A DNA stretch of 64,000 nucleotides from Cruoricaptor ignavus (GCF_900141665.1 NZ_FQYI01000009.1:1-64000); one strand, 5' to 3'; positions 26,520 to 37,123 are shown, numbered from the stretch's first letter. The notes: generated by a model from the sequence alone, not told the origin. A program made the numbers and translations.

Positions 26520-27779
26520 ATGATGAAGGCTTGCATCCTAAGCATCGGCGATGAGATTCTCTCCGGAAGCACCGTGGATACCAACTCGAATTTTATAGCG
26601 CAGAAGCTGAAATCCATCGGCATCGCAGTTTCTGAAATCCGCACGATTTCCGATGATATGGAAGTCATCAAAAATGCTTTGCAGCAAGGCTTTCAAAAGA
26701 ATGACCTCATCATCACAACCGGTGGACTTGGCCCTACAAGAGACGACAAAACCAAGATGGCTTTTGTCGAATTTTTCGGTGATGAACTAGTTTTCGATGA
26801 AGCCACTTTCGAAAATCTCCGCCAAATTTTCAAGCAAAGAAACCGCGAACATTTGCTCGAACTGAACAGACCGCAAGCCGAAATTCCGAAATCTGCGCAC
26901 ATTTTTCTAAATGACTACGGCACAGCGCCTTCCCTGCTGATGCAGAAAGATGGTAAAACTGCGATTTGCCTTCCGGGAATTCCTTCTGAAATGAAGGCTT
27001 TGATGCGCACCAAAATTATTCCACACCTGAAAAACGAGCATCAGCTGAACTTCATCATTTCCCGAACGCTTACACTTGTGAACATTCCCGAAAGTTTGCT
27101 GGCAGAAAAAATCGAAGCTTGGGAATTGGCTTTGCCCAAAAATCTCAGCCTTTCTTACTTACCGATTGGCAATCGCATCAAGCTGAAAATCACAGGCTTA
27201 GGAGAAAATGGACGCGAAGTAAAAACGCAAATAAGCGATGAAGTGGAAAAACTTCACCCGCTGATTTCTGAAAATGTAATTTCCTGGAATGGCGAAAGCA
27301 TCACGGAAATTTTTGCGACGGCAGTTTTCAATTCAGGGCTCACGCTTTCCACGGCGGAAAGCTGCACAGGCGGCGAAATTGCGAAATTAATCACAAGTAT
27401 TCCTGGGATTTCACCATTTTTCAAGGGCGGAATTGTGGCGTACGAAACCGCGAAAAAAGTTGAGATTTTAAAAGTCAGTCAGCAAACGATTGACACCTAC
27501 AGCGTTGTTTCTCAGCAGGTTGCGCAGGAAATGAGCGAAGGCTGCCGCCAAATTTTTGACACCGATATTGCGATTTCAACAACAGGTGTTGCAGGCCCGA
27601 TGAGCGATGAGGACGGCAACGAAATCGGGACGGTTTTTTATTCCATCAGGGTGAAGGATTTTGAAATCACTAAAAAACTTTTCCTGCCGCACTATGAACG
27701 GAAAGATTTTATGGCATTCGTAGCGCAAAAAACCCTGCAGGATTTAGTGGAAATTTTGACGCTTGGTAAAAATCGGTAA
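26520..27779 (+). CDS. cinA: CinA-family nicotinamide-nucleotide amidohydrolase
   Basis: The 419-residue two-domain protein has an N-terminal molybdopterin-binding-like domain (SIGDEILSGSTVDTN; TTGGLGPTRDD) and a C-terminal CinA amidohydrolase domain (LSTAESCTGGEIA; STTGVAGP). The family deamidates nicotinamide mononucleotide in pyridine-nucleotide salvage and has a loose link to competence. Two adjacent ATG codons (26520 and 26523) both fit. It is a single-gene unit. Confidence 0.94.
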   Translation: MMKACILSIGDEILSGSTVDTNSNFIAQKLKSIGIAVSEIRTISDDMEVIKNALQQGFQKNDLIITTGGLGPTRDDKTKMAFVEFFGDELVFDEATFENLRQIFKQRNREHLLELNRPQAEIPKSAHIFLNDYGTAPSLLMQKDGKTAICLPGIPSEMKALMRTKIIPHLKNEHQLNFIISRTLTLVNIPESLLAEKIEAWELALPKNLSLSYLPIGNRIKLKITGLGENGREVKTQISDEVEKLHPLISENVISWNGESITEIFATAVFNSGLTLSTAESCTGGEIAKLITSIPGISPFFKGGIVAYETAKKVEILKVSQQTIDTYSVVSQQVAQEMSEGCRQIFDTDIAISTTGVAGPMSDEDGNEIGTVFYSIRVKDFEITKKLFLPHYERKDFMAFVAQKTLQDLVEILTLGKNR

Positions 27780-27789
27780 GATTTTATTT

Positions 27790-27917
27790 AAACACAACGG
27801 CACGGCATATTTTTAGTTTAATCTGTTAAAAACACTGAGAATCAGTGAGTTACAAAAGGATTTTCTGCGAAAAATAAAACACAGCGGCACGGTGATTATT
27901 TTTTATTAAAACACTGA
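27790..27917. repeat. Two tandem copies of a bipartite intergenic repeat
   Basis: AAACACAACGGCACGG at 27790-27805 recurs with one change at 27877-27892. AAACACTGA follows each copy (27830-27838 and 27909-27917). The rest of the unit is AT-rich and less conserved. Similar ACACAGAG words occur at 13148-13203. No ORF is present between 27780 and 28047. Confidence 0.5.
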
Positions 27918-27998
27918 AATACAGAGCGTTGCGTTTTAAAAACTGTGACGCTTGGACTAGCCCAGCGTGACAACATTTACTTTTCTTTTGCCTTTTAC

Positions 27999-28027
27999 TT
28001 GGCTCTTGTCTCTTTTTACTAACTTTG
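27999..28027 (+). promoter_or_regulatory. Promoter of the M13 peptidase gene
   Basis: TTG (27999-28001), 18 bp and TAACTTTG (28020-28027), 20 bp before the ATG. Confidence 0.65.
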
Positions 28028-28047
28028 GAAGTTAAAATGATTTTGAG

Positions 28048-30129
28048 ATGAAAAAACTTTCGATGGCTGCACTGGCTTTTTCCGGAATGCTGGCGCTGAA
28101 TTCCTGCGCTACCAACCAAAATACTAAAATTTCAAAAGCGGAACACGCTGAAAATCAATCAAATGAAAACATTCAGGATGTTGGGCTGAACTTGGAATAT
28201 ATGGACAGAAGCGTTCGTCCGCAGGATGATTTCTTTTCGTTTGTAAACGGCGGTTGGTATAAGCAGGCGGAAATTCCGGCAGATAAATCAAGTTGGGGTT
28301 CCTTCAACGAACTTAGGGAAAATACTGACAATCAATCACTTAAGATTTTGGAAGACATCAATTCCAAAACTTATGCGAAGGGTAGCGAAGGCCAAAAAAT
28401 TCAAGATCTGTATGCCACCTATATGGATTTGAATAAGCGCAACGCTCTTGGAATTTCTCCGCTGAGAAATCAGTTAGCGGAAATCGACAACATCAAGAAT
28501 CTTGCTGAATTTCAATCATATATCAACAAAGCGACATTGACTGGCGATAATCCGTTCTACAATTGGTACGCTTCGGCGGATATGAAAGATTCCAATATGA
28601 ACGCCGTTTATCTTGGTGGGCCGAGCCTTGGTTTAGGTAAAGATTATTACCAAAAAGAGAATGAGGCTAATGCTAAAACGCTGGCCGAATATCAGAAATT
28701 TGTAGGGCAAATGCTTGATATTCTGCAGATTAGCGATGCCAATGCTGCAAAGCAAATCGTAGATTTTGAAAAAAGAATGGCGAAAAGCCTGCTTACTTTG
28801 GAAGAAGGCCGTGATGCCAACAGGCGCTACAATCCGAAAACTGTGGCAGAGCTTGGGACTTTGGCTAAAAATGTCAATCTGCCAAAATATCTGAAAACAG
28901 TGGGCGTTCAAACGGACAGGGTGATAATCGGTGAGCTGAAATATTACCAAAACCTTGACCAGTTCATCAATCAGCAGAATCTGCCATTGATGAAAAACTA
29001 TATGAAATACAGGCTTTTGGCGAGCAATGCAAGTTACCTGGACAAGAGAACGGACGATGTGAATTTTAATTTCTACGCGAAATATCTACAGGGCCAGAAA
29101 GAGCAACGGGCGATGAATAAGCGGGCGCTTTCGATGGTGAACGGCTCTTTGGGCGAAGCTTTCGGGAAACTTTATGTGGAACAGTACTTCCCTGCGGAAG
29201 CCAAGGAAAAAATGGAAGAACTGATAAGCTACCTGATGAAGAGCTACGAAATGCACATAAAGGAACTGGACTGGATGTCGCCCGAAACGAAAACTAAGGC
29301 GCTGGAAAAGCTCTCGAAATTTACGGTGAAAGTGGCATATCCAGACAAATGGAAGGATTATTCTGCGCTTACCATCAATTCGCCGAAAGACGGTGCAAGC
29401 CTTTATGACAATATGGAAAATATTTCGCGCTGGCATTATCAGCGCAAGCTGGACAAGGTAGGAAAACCAGTGGACAAAACCGAATGGGGTATGACGCCGC
29501 AAACTGTAAACGCTTACTACTCAAGCAGTTATAATGAAATTGTTTTCCCTGCCGCTATTCTTCAGCCGCCGTTCTTCAATTTCAAGGCAGATCCTGCCGT
29601 GAATTTCGGTGGAATTGGCGCGGTAATTGGGCACGAAATTTCGCACGGCTTTGATGACGGCGGTTCACGGTTTGATGGCGACGGAAATTTGAATAACTGG
29701 TGGACAGATACCGACCGGAAAAACTTTGATGCCAAGGTAGAAGCACTGGCAGAGCAGTTCAGCAAATATGAGCCGGTGAAAGGCAGCTTCATCAACGGGA
29801 AATTTACGAGTGGCGAAAACATTGGCGATTTGGGTGGTGCAAGCGTTGCGTACGATGCCCTGCAGCTTTACCTGAAGGACCACGGCAACCCTGGGAAAAT
29901 CAATGGCTTTACCCAGGATCAGAGATTTTTTATGAGCTGGGCTACGGTTTGGCGCACCAAATCTACCGACCAATATGTGGTAAATCAGGTGAAGACGGAT
30001 CCGCATTCACCAGGCTATTACAGGGCTTTTGCGCCGCTTACCAACATCGATGCTTTTTACAAAGCTTTCGACATTAAGCCTGGCGACAAGCTCTACCGGA
30101 AACCTGAAGACCGCGTGAAAATCTGGTAA
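28048..30129 (+). CDS. M13 (neprilysin/PepO-type) metallopeptidase, lipoprotein
   Basis: The 693-residue zinc endopeptidase carries a lipoprotein signal (LALNSC lipobox, Cys near residue 20), so it sits in the periplasm or outer membrane. The zinc site reads IGHEISHGFDD (HExxH) followed by the glutamate ligand in ENIGDLGG, and the substrate-binding block NAYYSSSYNEIVFPA precedes it. The C-terminal tail KPEDRVKIW ends as M13 enzymes normally do. Together with the S46 peptidase at 23-25 kb it points to a peptide-degrading lifestyle. Confidence 0.95.
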   Translation: MKKLSMAALAFSGMLALNSCATNQNTKISKAEHAENQSNENIQDVGLNLEYMDRSVRPQDDFFSFVNGGWYKQAEIPADKSSWGSFNELRENTDNQSLKILEDINSKTYAKGSEGQKIQDLYATYMDLNKRNALGISPLRNQLAEIDNIKNLAEFQSYINKATLTGDNPFYNWYASADMKDSNMNAVYLGGPSLGLGKDYYQKENEANAKTLAEYQKFVGQMLDILQISDANAAKQIVDFEKRMAKSLLTLEEGRDANRRYNPKTVAELGTLAKNVNLPKYLKTVGVQTDRVIIGELKYYQNLDQFINQQNLPLMKNYMKYRLLASNASYLDKRTDDVNFNFYAKYLQGQKEQRAMNKRALSMVNGSLGEAFGKLYVEQYFPAEAKEKMEELISYLMKSYEMHIKELDWMSPETKTKALEKLSKFTVKVAYPDKWKDYSALTINSPKDGASLYDNMENISRWHYQRKLDKVGKPVDKTEWGMTPQTVNAYYSSSYNEIVFPAAILQPPFFNFKADPAVNFGGIGAVIGHEISHGFDDGGSRFDGDGNLNNWWTDTDRKNFDAKVEALAEQFSKYEPVKGSFINGKFTSGENIGDLGGASVAYDALQLYLKDHGNPGKINGFTQDQRFFMSWATVWRTKSTDQYVVNQVKTDPHSPGYYRAFAPLTNIDAFYKAFDIKPGDKLYRKPEDRVKIW

Positions 30130-30140
30130 AAATGAAAAAT

Positions 30141-30167
30141 AAACCGCCGAAGACTGGCGGTTTTTTT
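30141..30167. terminator. Terminator between the M13 peptidase and the sigma factor gene
   Basis: AAACCGCC (30141-30148) pairs with GGCGGTTT (30156-30163), followed by T up to 30167. Confidence 0.8.
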
Positions 30168-30170
30168 ATG

Positions 30171-30728
30171 CTAAATTTCCTCGGAACTTCTCAGCAAATC
30201 GCTCAGGATTTTTTTCCCGCGCATTATCCGAACTTTCGTGTTGGAAACGGAGATGCCCAATTCTTCAGCGATTTCCTTGATGCTTTTCTCATCATAAAAC
30301 CGTAACCTAATGATTTCCTGGTAATTAGCATCCAAACTTTCCACGGCACGCAAAATTCTTTCCTGCTCTTCATCGGAAATTAAAAGCTCTTCCGGTGAGC
30401 GCGCAAAATCGTTTTTGATGCCGTTCAAATCACTGAAGCTCTCTTCATTCTGATTGCGGTTTTGCTTTCGCCAAAAATCAATTACGGAATTTTGCGCAAT
30501 CGTAAGAATCCAGGTTTTAAAATGAAAATTTGGATCATAAAGATCCAGTTTGTTGAGAACTTTTGAAAAAACCGCTACGGTAATTTCATCTGCCAAGGTT
30601 TCATCCTGCACCTTGTTCAGCACAAAAGAAAAAACCGGTAGCCAATACTGGTTGATGAGTTTCGTCTGCGCTTTGCGATCTTTATTCTTCGCCGCTTCAA
30701 TCAAATCCAGCAATGCGCGGTCTTCCAT
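30171..30728 (-). CDS. ECF-type RNA polymerase sigma factor
   Basis: A 185-residue sigma-70 family member with only regions 2 and 4: QYWLPVFSFVLNKVQDETLADEITVAVF (written here in parts of region 2.1-2.2), the FHFKTWILTIAQNSVIDFWR block of region 2.4 and the C-terminal IAEELGISVSNTKVRIMRGK helix-turn-helix of region 4. No anti-sigma gene follows or precedes. Its ATG overlaps the stop of the upstream flavoprotein gene by one base (TGATG), so translation of the two is coupled. The regulon is unknown. Confidence 0.9.
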   Translation of the reverse strand: MEDRALLDLIEAAKNKDRKAQTKLINQYWLPVFSFVLNKVQDETLADEITVAVFSKVLNKLDLYDPNFHFKTWILTIAQNSVIDFWRKQNRNQNEESFSDLNGIKNDFARSPEELLISDEEQERILRAVESLDANYQEIIRLRFYDEKSIKEIAEELGISVSNTKVRIMRGKKILSDLLRSSEEI

Positions 30729-31672
30729 CAGATGGAAATATCTTCGGTTTCTCGAAATTCTCTCAGCAGATTTTCGAATACTTTTTCCACAGGCAAAATT
30801 TCATCTATCAATGCTGAAACCTGCCCTATTTCAAGCTCGCCGTTTTCCAAATCGCCCTCGAACATTCCGCGCTTTGCCCTTGCCCTTCCCAGTTTTTCGC
30901 GAAGGATTTCCGCATTTCTTCCGCTGTTGTAAATTTCTTCCAGCTCACTGAAAAACTGATTTTTTACCAGCCGAACTGGTGCTAATTCCTTCAGTGTGAG
31001 GAATGTATCGCCTTCACCAATCTCGGTAATTTTCTGCTTCCAATTATCGTGCGCGCTCGCTTCATCAGTCGCCGCAAAACGCGAACCGATTTGCACGGCA
31101 TCAGCACCCAGCATCATCACCGCTTTCATCTGTGCACCAGTTGCAATTCCGCCTGCTGCAATCAGCGGTGTGGAAACATTGCGCCGCACATTCGGTATCA
31201 GGCAAAGCGTGGTGGTTTCATCCCTGCCATTGTGCCCGCCCGCTTCAAAGCCTTCGGCAACAATCGCATCTACACCGGCTTCTTCGCACTTCAGCGCAAA
31301 TTTTGTGGATGAAACTGCGTGGGCTACTTTCAGCCCTTCCTTCTTCAATGTTTCCGTGTAAGTTTTCGGGTTTCCTGCAGAAGTGAACACGATTTTCACG
31401 CCTTCTTCCAAAATAATCTGGATGATTTCCTCAAGGTTTGGGTAAAGCATCGGCACATTCACGCCGAAAGGCTTATCCGTAGCCTTCTTGCATTTCTGAA
31501 TATTTTCCCGCAAAATATCGGGATACATACTTCCAGCGCCAAGCAAACCGAGACCGCCGCAGTTTGAAACCGCGGAAGCCAAACGCCATCCGGAATGCCA
31601 AATCATCCCCCCCTGAATGATGGGATAGCGAATCCCGAAGAGCTGGGTGATTGGATTTTTCGGGTTATTCAT
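30728..31672 (-). CDS. Nitronate monooxygenase / FabK-like FMN flavoprotein
   Basis: The 314-residue TIM-barrel flavoprotein has the PIIQGGMIW N-terminus, the ALKCEEAGVDAIVAEGFEAGGH block, and the FMN phosphate site AAGGIATGAQM with GADAVQIGSRFAAT. This family includes nitronate monooxygenase and the enoyl-ACP reductase FabK, which share the fold. The motifs do not clearly separate the two. No fatty-acid genes are adjacent. It is translationally coupled to the ECF sigma factor downstream, an association seen here but not explained by known function. Confidence 0.85.
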   Translation of the reverse strand: MNNPKNPITQLFGIRYPIIQGGMIWHSGWRLASAVSNCGGLGLLGAGSMYPDILRENIQKCKKATDKPFGVNVPMLYPNLEEIIQIILEEGVKIVFTSAGNPKTYTETLKKEGLKVAHAVSSTKFALKCEEAGVDAIVAEGFEAGGHNGRDETTTLCLIPNVRRNVSTPLIAAGGIATGAQMKAVMMLGADAVQIGSRFAATDEASAHDNWKQKITEIGEGDTFLTLKELAPVRLVKNQFFSELEEIYNSGRNAEILREKLGRARAKRGMFEGDLENGELEIGQVSALIDEILPVEKVFENLLREFRETEDISI

Positions 31673-31752
31673 TTGCTTAAAATTAATGCTTTTTCCCGGC
31701 TAAAGTAGAAAAAATGTTCCTAATAATTTTTTTCTGAGTTACGGATTATATT

Positions 31753-31873
31753 GTTAGTAATGCTTTCAGATTTTTTATTTTTGTGATTATTCACAACTGG
31801 AGAACACTCCGGAACTAAGTAAAAACAGTTGTGAATTGCTTTCAGATTTTTTATTTTTGTGATTATTCACAAC
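31753..31873 (+). CRISPR. Two-repeat, one-spacer type II-C CRISPR array
   Basis: Repeat 2 (31828-31873) is 46 bp, begins GTTGTGAATTGC and ends ATTCACAAC, so its ends are inverted repeats. Repeat 1 (31753-31797) is identical over its last 37 bases but degenerate at the 5' end (GTTAGTAA) and one base shorter. The single spacer is 31798-31827 (30 nt). The 5' part of the repeat is complementary to the anti-repeat of the tracrRNA at 37046-37070, which fixes the crRNA orientation as plus, toward cas2. No protospacer was found in the window. Confidence 0.92.
31829..31859 (+). promoter_or_regulatory. Promoter embedded in the CRISPR repeat
   Basis: Within repeat 2, TTG (31829-31831), 20 bp and TATTTTTG (31852-31859) form a consensus Bacteroidota promoter firing on the plus strand. 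In repeat 1 the same -7 box is at 31776-31783, with TTG at 31751-31753 and a 22-bp spacing. The repeat 1 copy would start crRNA transcription just before the spacer. Confidence 0.65.
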
Positions 31874-31883
31874 CTCAAAAGAT

Positions 31884-31918
31884 AACCCGCTAAAAATCAG
31901 CGGGTTGCTTTTGTTTTT
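31884..31918 (+). terminator. Terminator of the CRISPR array transcript
   Basis: AACCCGCT (31884-31891) pairs with AGCGGGTT (31899-31906), followed by GCTTTTGTTTTT. It ends plus-strand transcription 14 bp before the cas2 stop codon, so crRNA synthesis does not run antisense into cas2. It may also act on the cas operon from the other side, but the T run there is weaker. Confidence 0.75.
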
Positions 31919-31931
31919 AGAATTGAAATTT

Positions 31932-33180
<1,249 letters not shown>

Positions 33181-33181
<1 letters not shown>

Positions 33182-36100
33182 TAATTTTCACCAATTTTTA
33201 TAATCTCTCCTAAATGATTAACTTTAACCTTTTTTGGATTTAGTTTTAGGAAAGAGCCAACACTTGTCAACCGATAAAATCTTTTGGATTCTTTAGCACC
33301 TTCTATTTTTTTCAGGTCAGAATTTTTAGTTTCTAAATGATGTCTGAACCAGTAGTCATTATCGGCAATACTCCAAGTTAAGTATAAATGCTCACTAATT
33401 AACTCATTGTCATTATTCCTTATAGCATATTCAAAATCTTCATCTTCTAGACCTAAAATGAACATTTCATTTTGCTGTAATGAAAATTTTAATGTGAGAT
33501 TGTTATCAGGTAATTGTTTTAAAAAATCTTCTGGATATGCACCTTCTAAAACAGTATTCCACAGCTCCGCAGAATTCTTAATAATTACAGGAAATTTATA
33601 TTTTTTCCTTTCAACGGCATGCCAAAAGCTGCATATATGCTGATGAATATTCTGCTCATTATCGTAATACAATGCGATATGATGATTGTTGCCTGTTTTT
33701 GCAAAGCCAATATTTTTACCGTTTCCATCCTGCTTCACTGGTTGCACTGCTGAAAGACCTGTCCTGCACCGTACTGTCTTTATCGGGATTCCTTTTTCCT
33801 TGTTGAACCACACTGTTTCTTTGAAAGCTTCTTTTTCATTTCCATTATGTTCACCAATCTTAGCAGAAAGAATTGCCCTTATTTTATCATCGACAATAAA
33901 CTGTAAGTCTTTTTTCTTTAAATCCTGGATTTTATATTTGATAACATATTCGTCCTTATAGCAGTCCGCTTTGTCAAGTGTTTTTTTTGTCTCAATGTCT
34001 ACATAAATAGGCGACTTTTTTACAGAAGCTAAGGCTTTTTTCCCATCGCCATTGTATTTTGCTATTCTCGCTTCAATCAAAGTCTTTATTTTTTCATCTT
34101 TTATGAGATCTACATTTTCGAAAAGAAATTTTAATGGCTTGTCTGAATCTATAGTCTTAATTTTTCCATAAACAAACTGTTCGTGTAAAGCTCCCCGCGG
34201 CGTTAAGACACCAATAGACTTATTTTTGCCCTGCGCTTTGTATTTGCTGATCGTTGCGACTTTTTTCCCGGTCTTGAAAGATACAAGAATTTGACTTGCA
34301 GCTTCTTCAACATCCCTAGTTGTAAAGGGCTTTTGAGCAATCAAATAGTTTTCAAGTAATGTCAACCTTTCATTATACTTAACTGCAGCGTCAGAAATTT
34401 CTCTTAGCATTTTATTTCGTGTATCACTAGCATTCAAAGTGTTAAGCCTTTGAATATATCCCTGTTTTGTACAAGCAACAACAAGTGCATCGATAGCGTG
34501 ATGCCTATGATCATCTCTTTTTGTCCAATTTTTTATTCTTTCTTCTTTGTGCTGCTCTTTTCCGAAATTGCTTGTCCATTCTACAATTTCAGTTTGGCCA
34601 AGTTTCCTATACTTTTCAATATTTAAATTCATCAAAACATTATCCCATCCCCAAAGTTTTCGTAATTTTGCAGTTACACCGCCTTCTGTTGTGCTCACAT
34701 TTCTGCACACATTTTTTAAAATTTCTGTTGCTTTTCTTGATATATAGGAAGATTCTCTAAGCTGTCTATCGATGAAATTTTCCCAAAGTCTTTTATCGGC
34801 TTCTGTTTGCTTGTTTTTACTTTTCCTTTCTAAGTATTCTTTGTGCGATACTTTTAACCTCAGCATTTTCCCATAAGAAATTATATTTTGGTTATACCAA
34901 GTGTCAACTCTGTCCAAATATTTCTTCAATTCATCTTCGCCTTTTGATGCAATATAATCATAAGCGGTAAGCTTGCCCTTATTATCATTGCATTCTCTGT
35001 GCACTAAAACTTTATTCATCTGAGAATCATCAAACAGCAATGCTTTAGGAACAATATGGTCTATATCAAAATTATCACCACGCATCGCATCAGAAAGACT
35101 GAAACTTTTTCCGCAATAAATACACTGATTAAATACCTTGCCTTCGGTTATTTTTTTATCCCTTACAGGAAATATGAATTTGTATTTCTGTATGTTCTTT
35201 TTAGTGCTCGGCAATCCTAATTCCTGTAACCTCTTCGCAATTTCCTGATTAAGTTTATTATTTTTCGAGATTTGAATGTCTGCATCATTTCTTTCATCTT
35301 TGCTTTGCTTCAGCTCCCTTGCCAATTCTACTCTGATCTCTGCAGGCCTTCCGTATTTTTCAATTATAGCATTTACAATGTGTATCGTCTGATTAAGAAT
35401 TTTTTCAACAACCGGCTGCCGAAGTTCGTTCTTTTTAAGAAGTTTAAGCTTGTCCTTTAAAAACCTTTCGGAATTTTCAACTCTTGTTAAACTGTTAGAA
35501 TGGTTGTAACCGGCAAGACTGCAAGCCTGTGAATAATTGTATCCTTTCAAAAGATAGGGCAGAATTTTCCGCATTGCTTTGTGCGATTTGTTTGCATATC
35601 CGGAACTAGTGAAGTCTAATTTTGAAAGTTTTTCTGCCTTTTCCTCCTCAATATAATGTCCAAATTTTTTTATCAGCGCGTTTTTGCATTCTTCAGAATC
35701 TTTGATTGAATAGATTGTATGCCACAGTCTATATAATGGCTCTTTTTCAATATTTTCATCGACTATATAAGAAGCGTGCTCTTCTAAAATTTCACCGGTT
35801 TTCCTATCTACTAAAAATGCTTGTTTTTCTTGTGGCTTTATATCTATTTCAAAATTCAAAAGCGGATGCTTTTCTCCTAAAATTTTTGCAATTGCTGAGA
35901 ATGTTTTATTTCCTTGAAGCCCTTTTAGTATTTGCTTGTTGGTATAAACTTCTTCCTTCTTTAAATTTACTATTTTTAAAAGTTCTGAAAATGTTAAAGA
36001 ATCGTGAGTATTTAGATAGTTAGCAATTTCAATTTTATTTTCCAATGTGGGAGTCCAGTCACTCCATTTATATTTTGAGCCCTCCGGATTTTTAATTTTC

Positions 36101-36981
36101 AAGGAAATATTATTTACAGTTTCCCAAATTTTACAAAGTTGATTTAATGGTGATGATTTTGGCGCAATCTTAGGTCCAAGTATCTTAGTTATTATTTTTC
36201 CGTTTTCATTTATCACTTCTTTTTTTACAAGTTCAAAATCACAAAAACTCACCAAACCCTTTTGTGATTTCAGATGCCTTTGATAAAAAATAATTTTATT
36301 TCTAATTTCATCAACTACATCGTCTGTTAGAAATTTGTGCTTCTCCTTCTGTACTTCAATTATTTTGTCAAATTCTTCTATGTAGGCTTCTCTCGGATAT
36401 ACTTTCTTTTTTACTTGGAAATATTCAGAATTTTCTTTAGCTCTCAAAAGTTCCCCGTAAAAATATTGCCCTATAGTTTGATTACTTTCTTTCAGTTGAG
36501 CGTGCCTGGACTTTACATCTGCTACATATTCAGTGTCTTTTTTATCCATATTAGCTTCGCTTCTTGCCGACTTATACCCCCTTTTTTGATTCATCATATA
36601 GAACACTCTTCCGAGTTCTTCATCAGTAAGAATTTTGTCGCTGCTTGCAGCATCACTTCTCAGCTTCCAAAGCTCGAGAGAAGGCAGTTTCATTAAATTT
36701 TCTGAAGGAAAGATGTCTAGGTTTTCTAAAATTTTTTTCAGATTTTCTTTTCTGTCTTGTTTCCTATCATATCCTTTACGCTGTGTTCGGTTAGTCGTCC
36801 TATTTTGATTTTTGCTGATGGACTGCCCTCTCTGAAATTCTGTTTTTTCATCAGTTGTTAAAGGAATAATTCGGGAGCCCATTGCGGTAATCCGTATTGG
36901 AAACTTTTCTTCACAAACTTCTATTAAAGCCCACCCAATTGAAGTTACCCCCAAATCCAGTCCAAGTATAGTTTTGCTCAT
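33181..36981 (-). CDS. cas9: Type II-C Cas9 endonuclease
   Basis: The 1266-residue RNA-guided nuclease is apparently intact. RuvC-I is GLDLGVTSIGWAL with catalytic D9. An Arg-rich bridge helix follows (NRTTNRTQRKGYDRK). RuvC-II has the Glu in IRVELAREL near residue 552. The HNH domain has a CIYC metal-binding pair and DIDHIVPKAL near 640. RuvC-III has the HHAIDA block near 829, and a C-terminal PAM-interacting region follows. It is longer than compact II-C enzymes of about 1000-1100 residues. Sampled lines give about 30-38% GC, clearly below cas1 and cas2. No anti-CRISPR gene was recognised. Confidence 0.97.
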
Positions 36982-37009
36982 ATTAAAATTTTTCTCTAAT
37001 TTAATAAAA

Positions 37010-37040
37010 TTGTCAATATGAAAAAAATGTTATAAATTTG
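37010..37040 (+). promoter_or_regulatory. tracrRNA promoter
   Basis: TTG (37010-37012), 20 bp and TAAATTTG (37033-37040), the same spacing as in the CRISPR repeat. It fires away from the divergent cas9 gene. Confidence 0.75.
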
Positions 37041-37045
37041 CTACA

Positions 37046-37123
37046 GAAAAATCTGATTTGCAATTCACAATAAGGATTATTCCGTTGTGAAAACATTTAA
37101 GGCGGGGCAACTCGCCTTTTTTT
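37046..37123 (+). ncRNA. tracrRNA of the type II-C system
   Basis: The anti-repeat (37046-37070) is complementary to the 5' part of the CRISPR repeat: AAAAATCTGA and GCAATTCACAA match, separated by a three-against-two base bulge. A short nexus-like hairpin follows (GGA TTAT TCC, 37074-37083), then a single-stranded linker, then the terminator hairpin GGCGGG-GCAA-CTCGCC (37101-37116) and seven T. Expected length is about 75-80 nt. It lies between cas9 and hpt, divergent from cas9. TTCACAA (37064-37070) can also pair with TTGTGAA (37085-37091) inside the molecule. Confidence 0.9.

Noticed and set aside
31683-31700. Possible third, more degenerate CRISPR repeat upstream of repeat 1
   Set aside because: AATGCTTT recurs about 73 bp before the same word in repeat 1, close to the 76-bp period, but the remaining repeat bases do not match.
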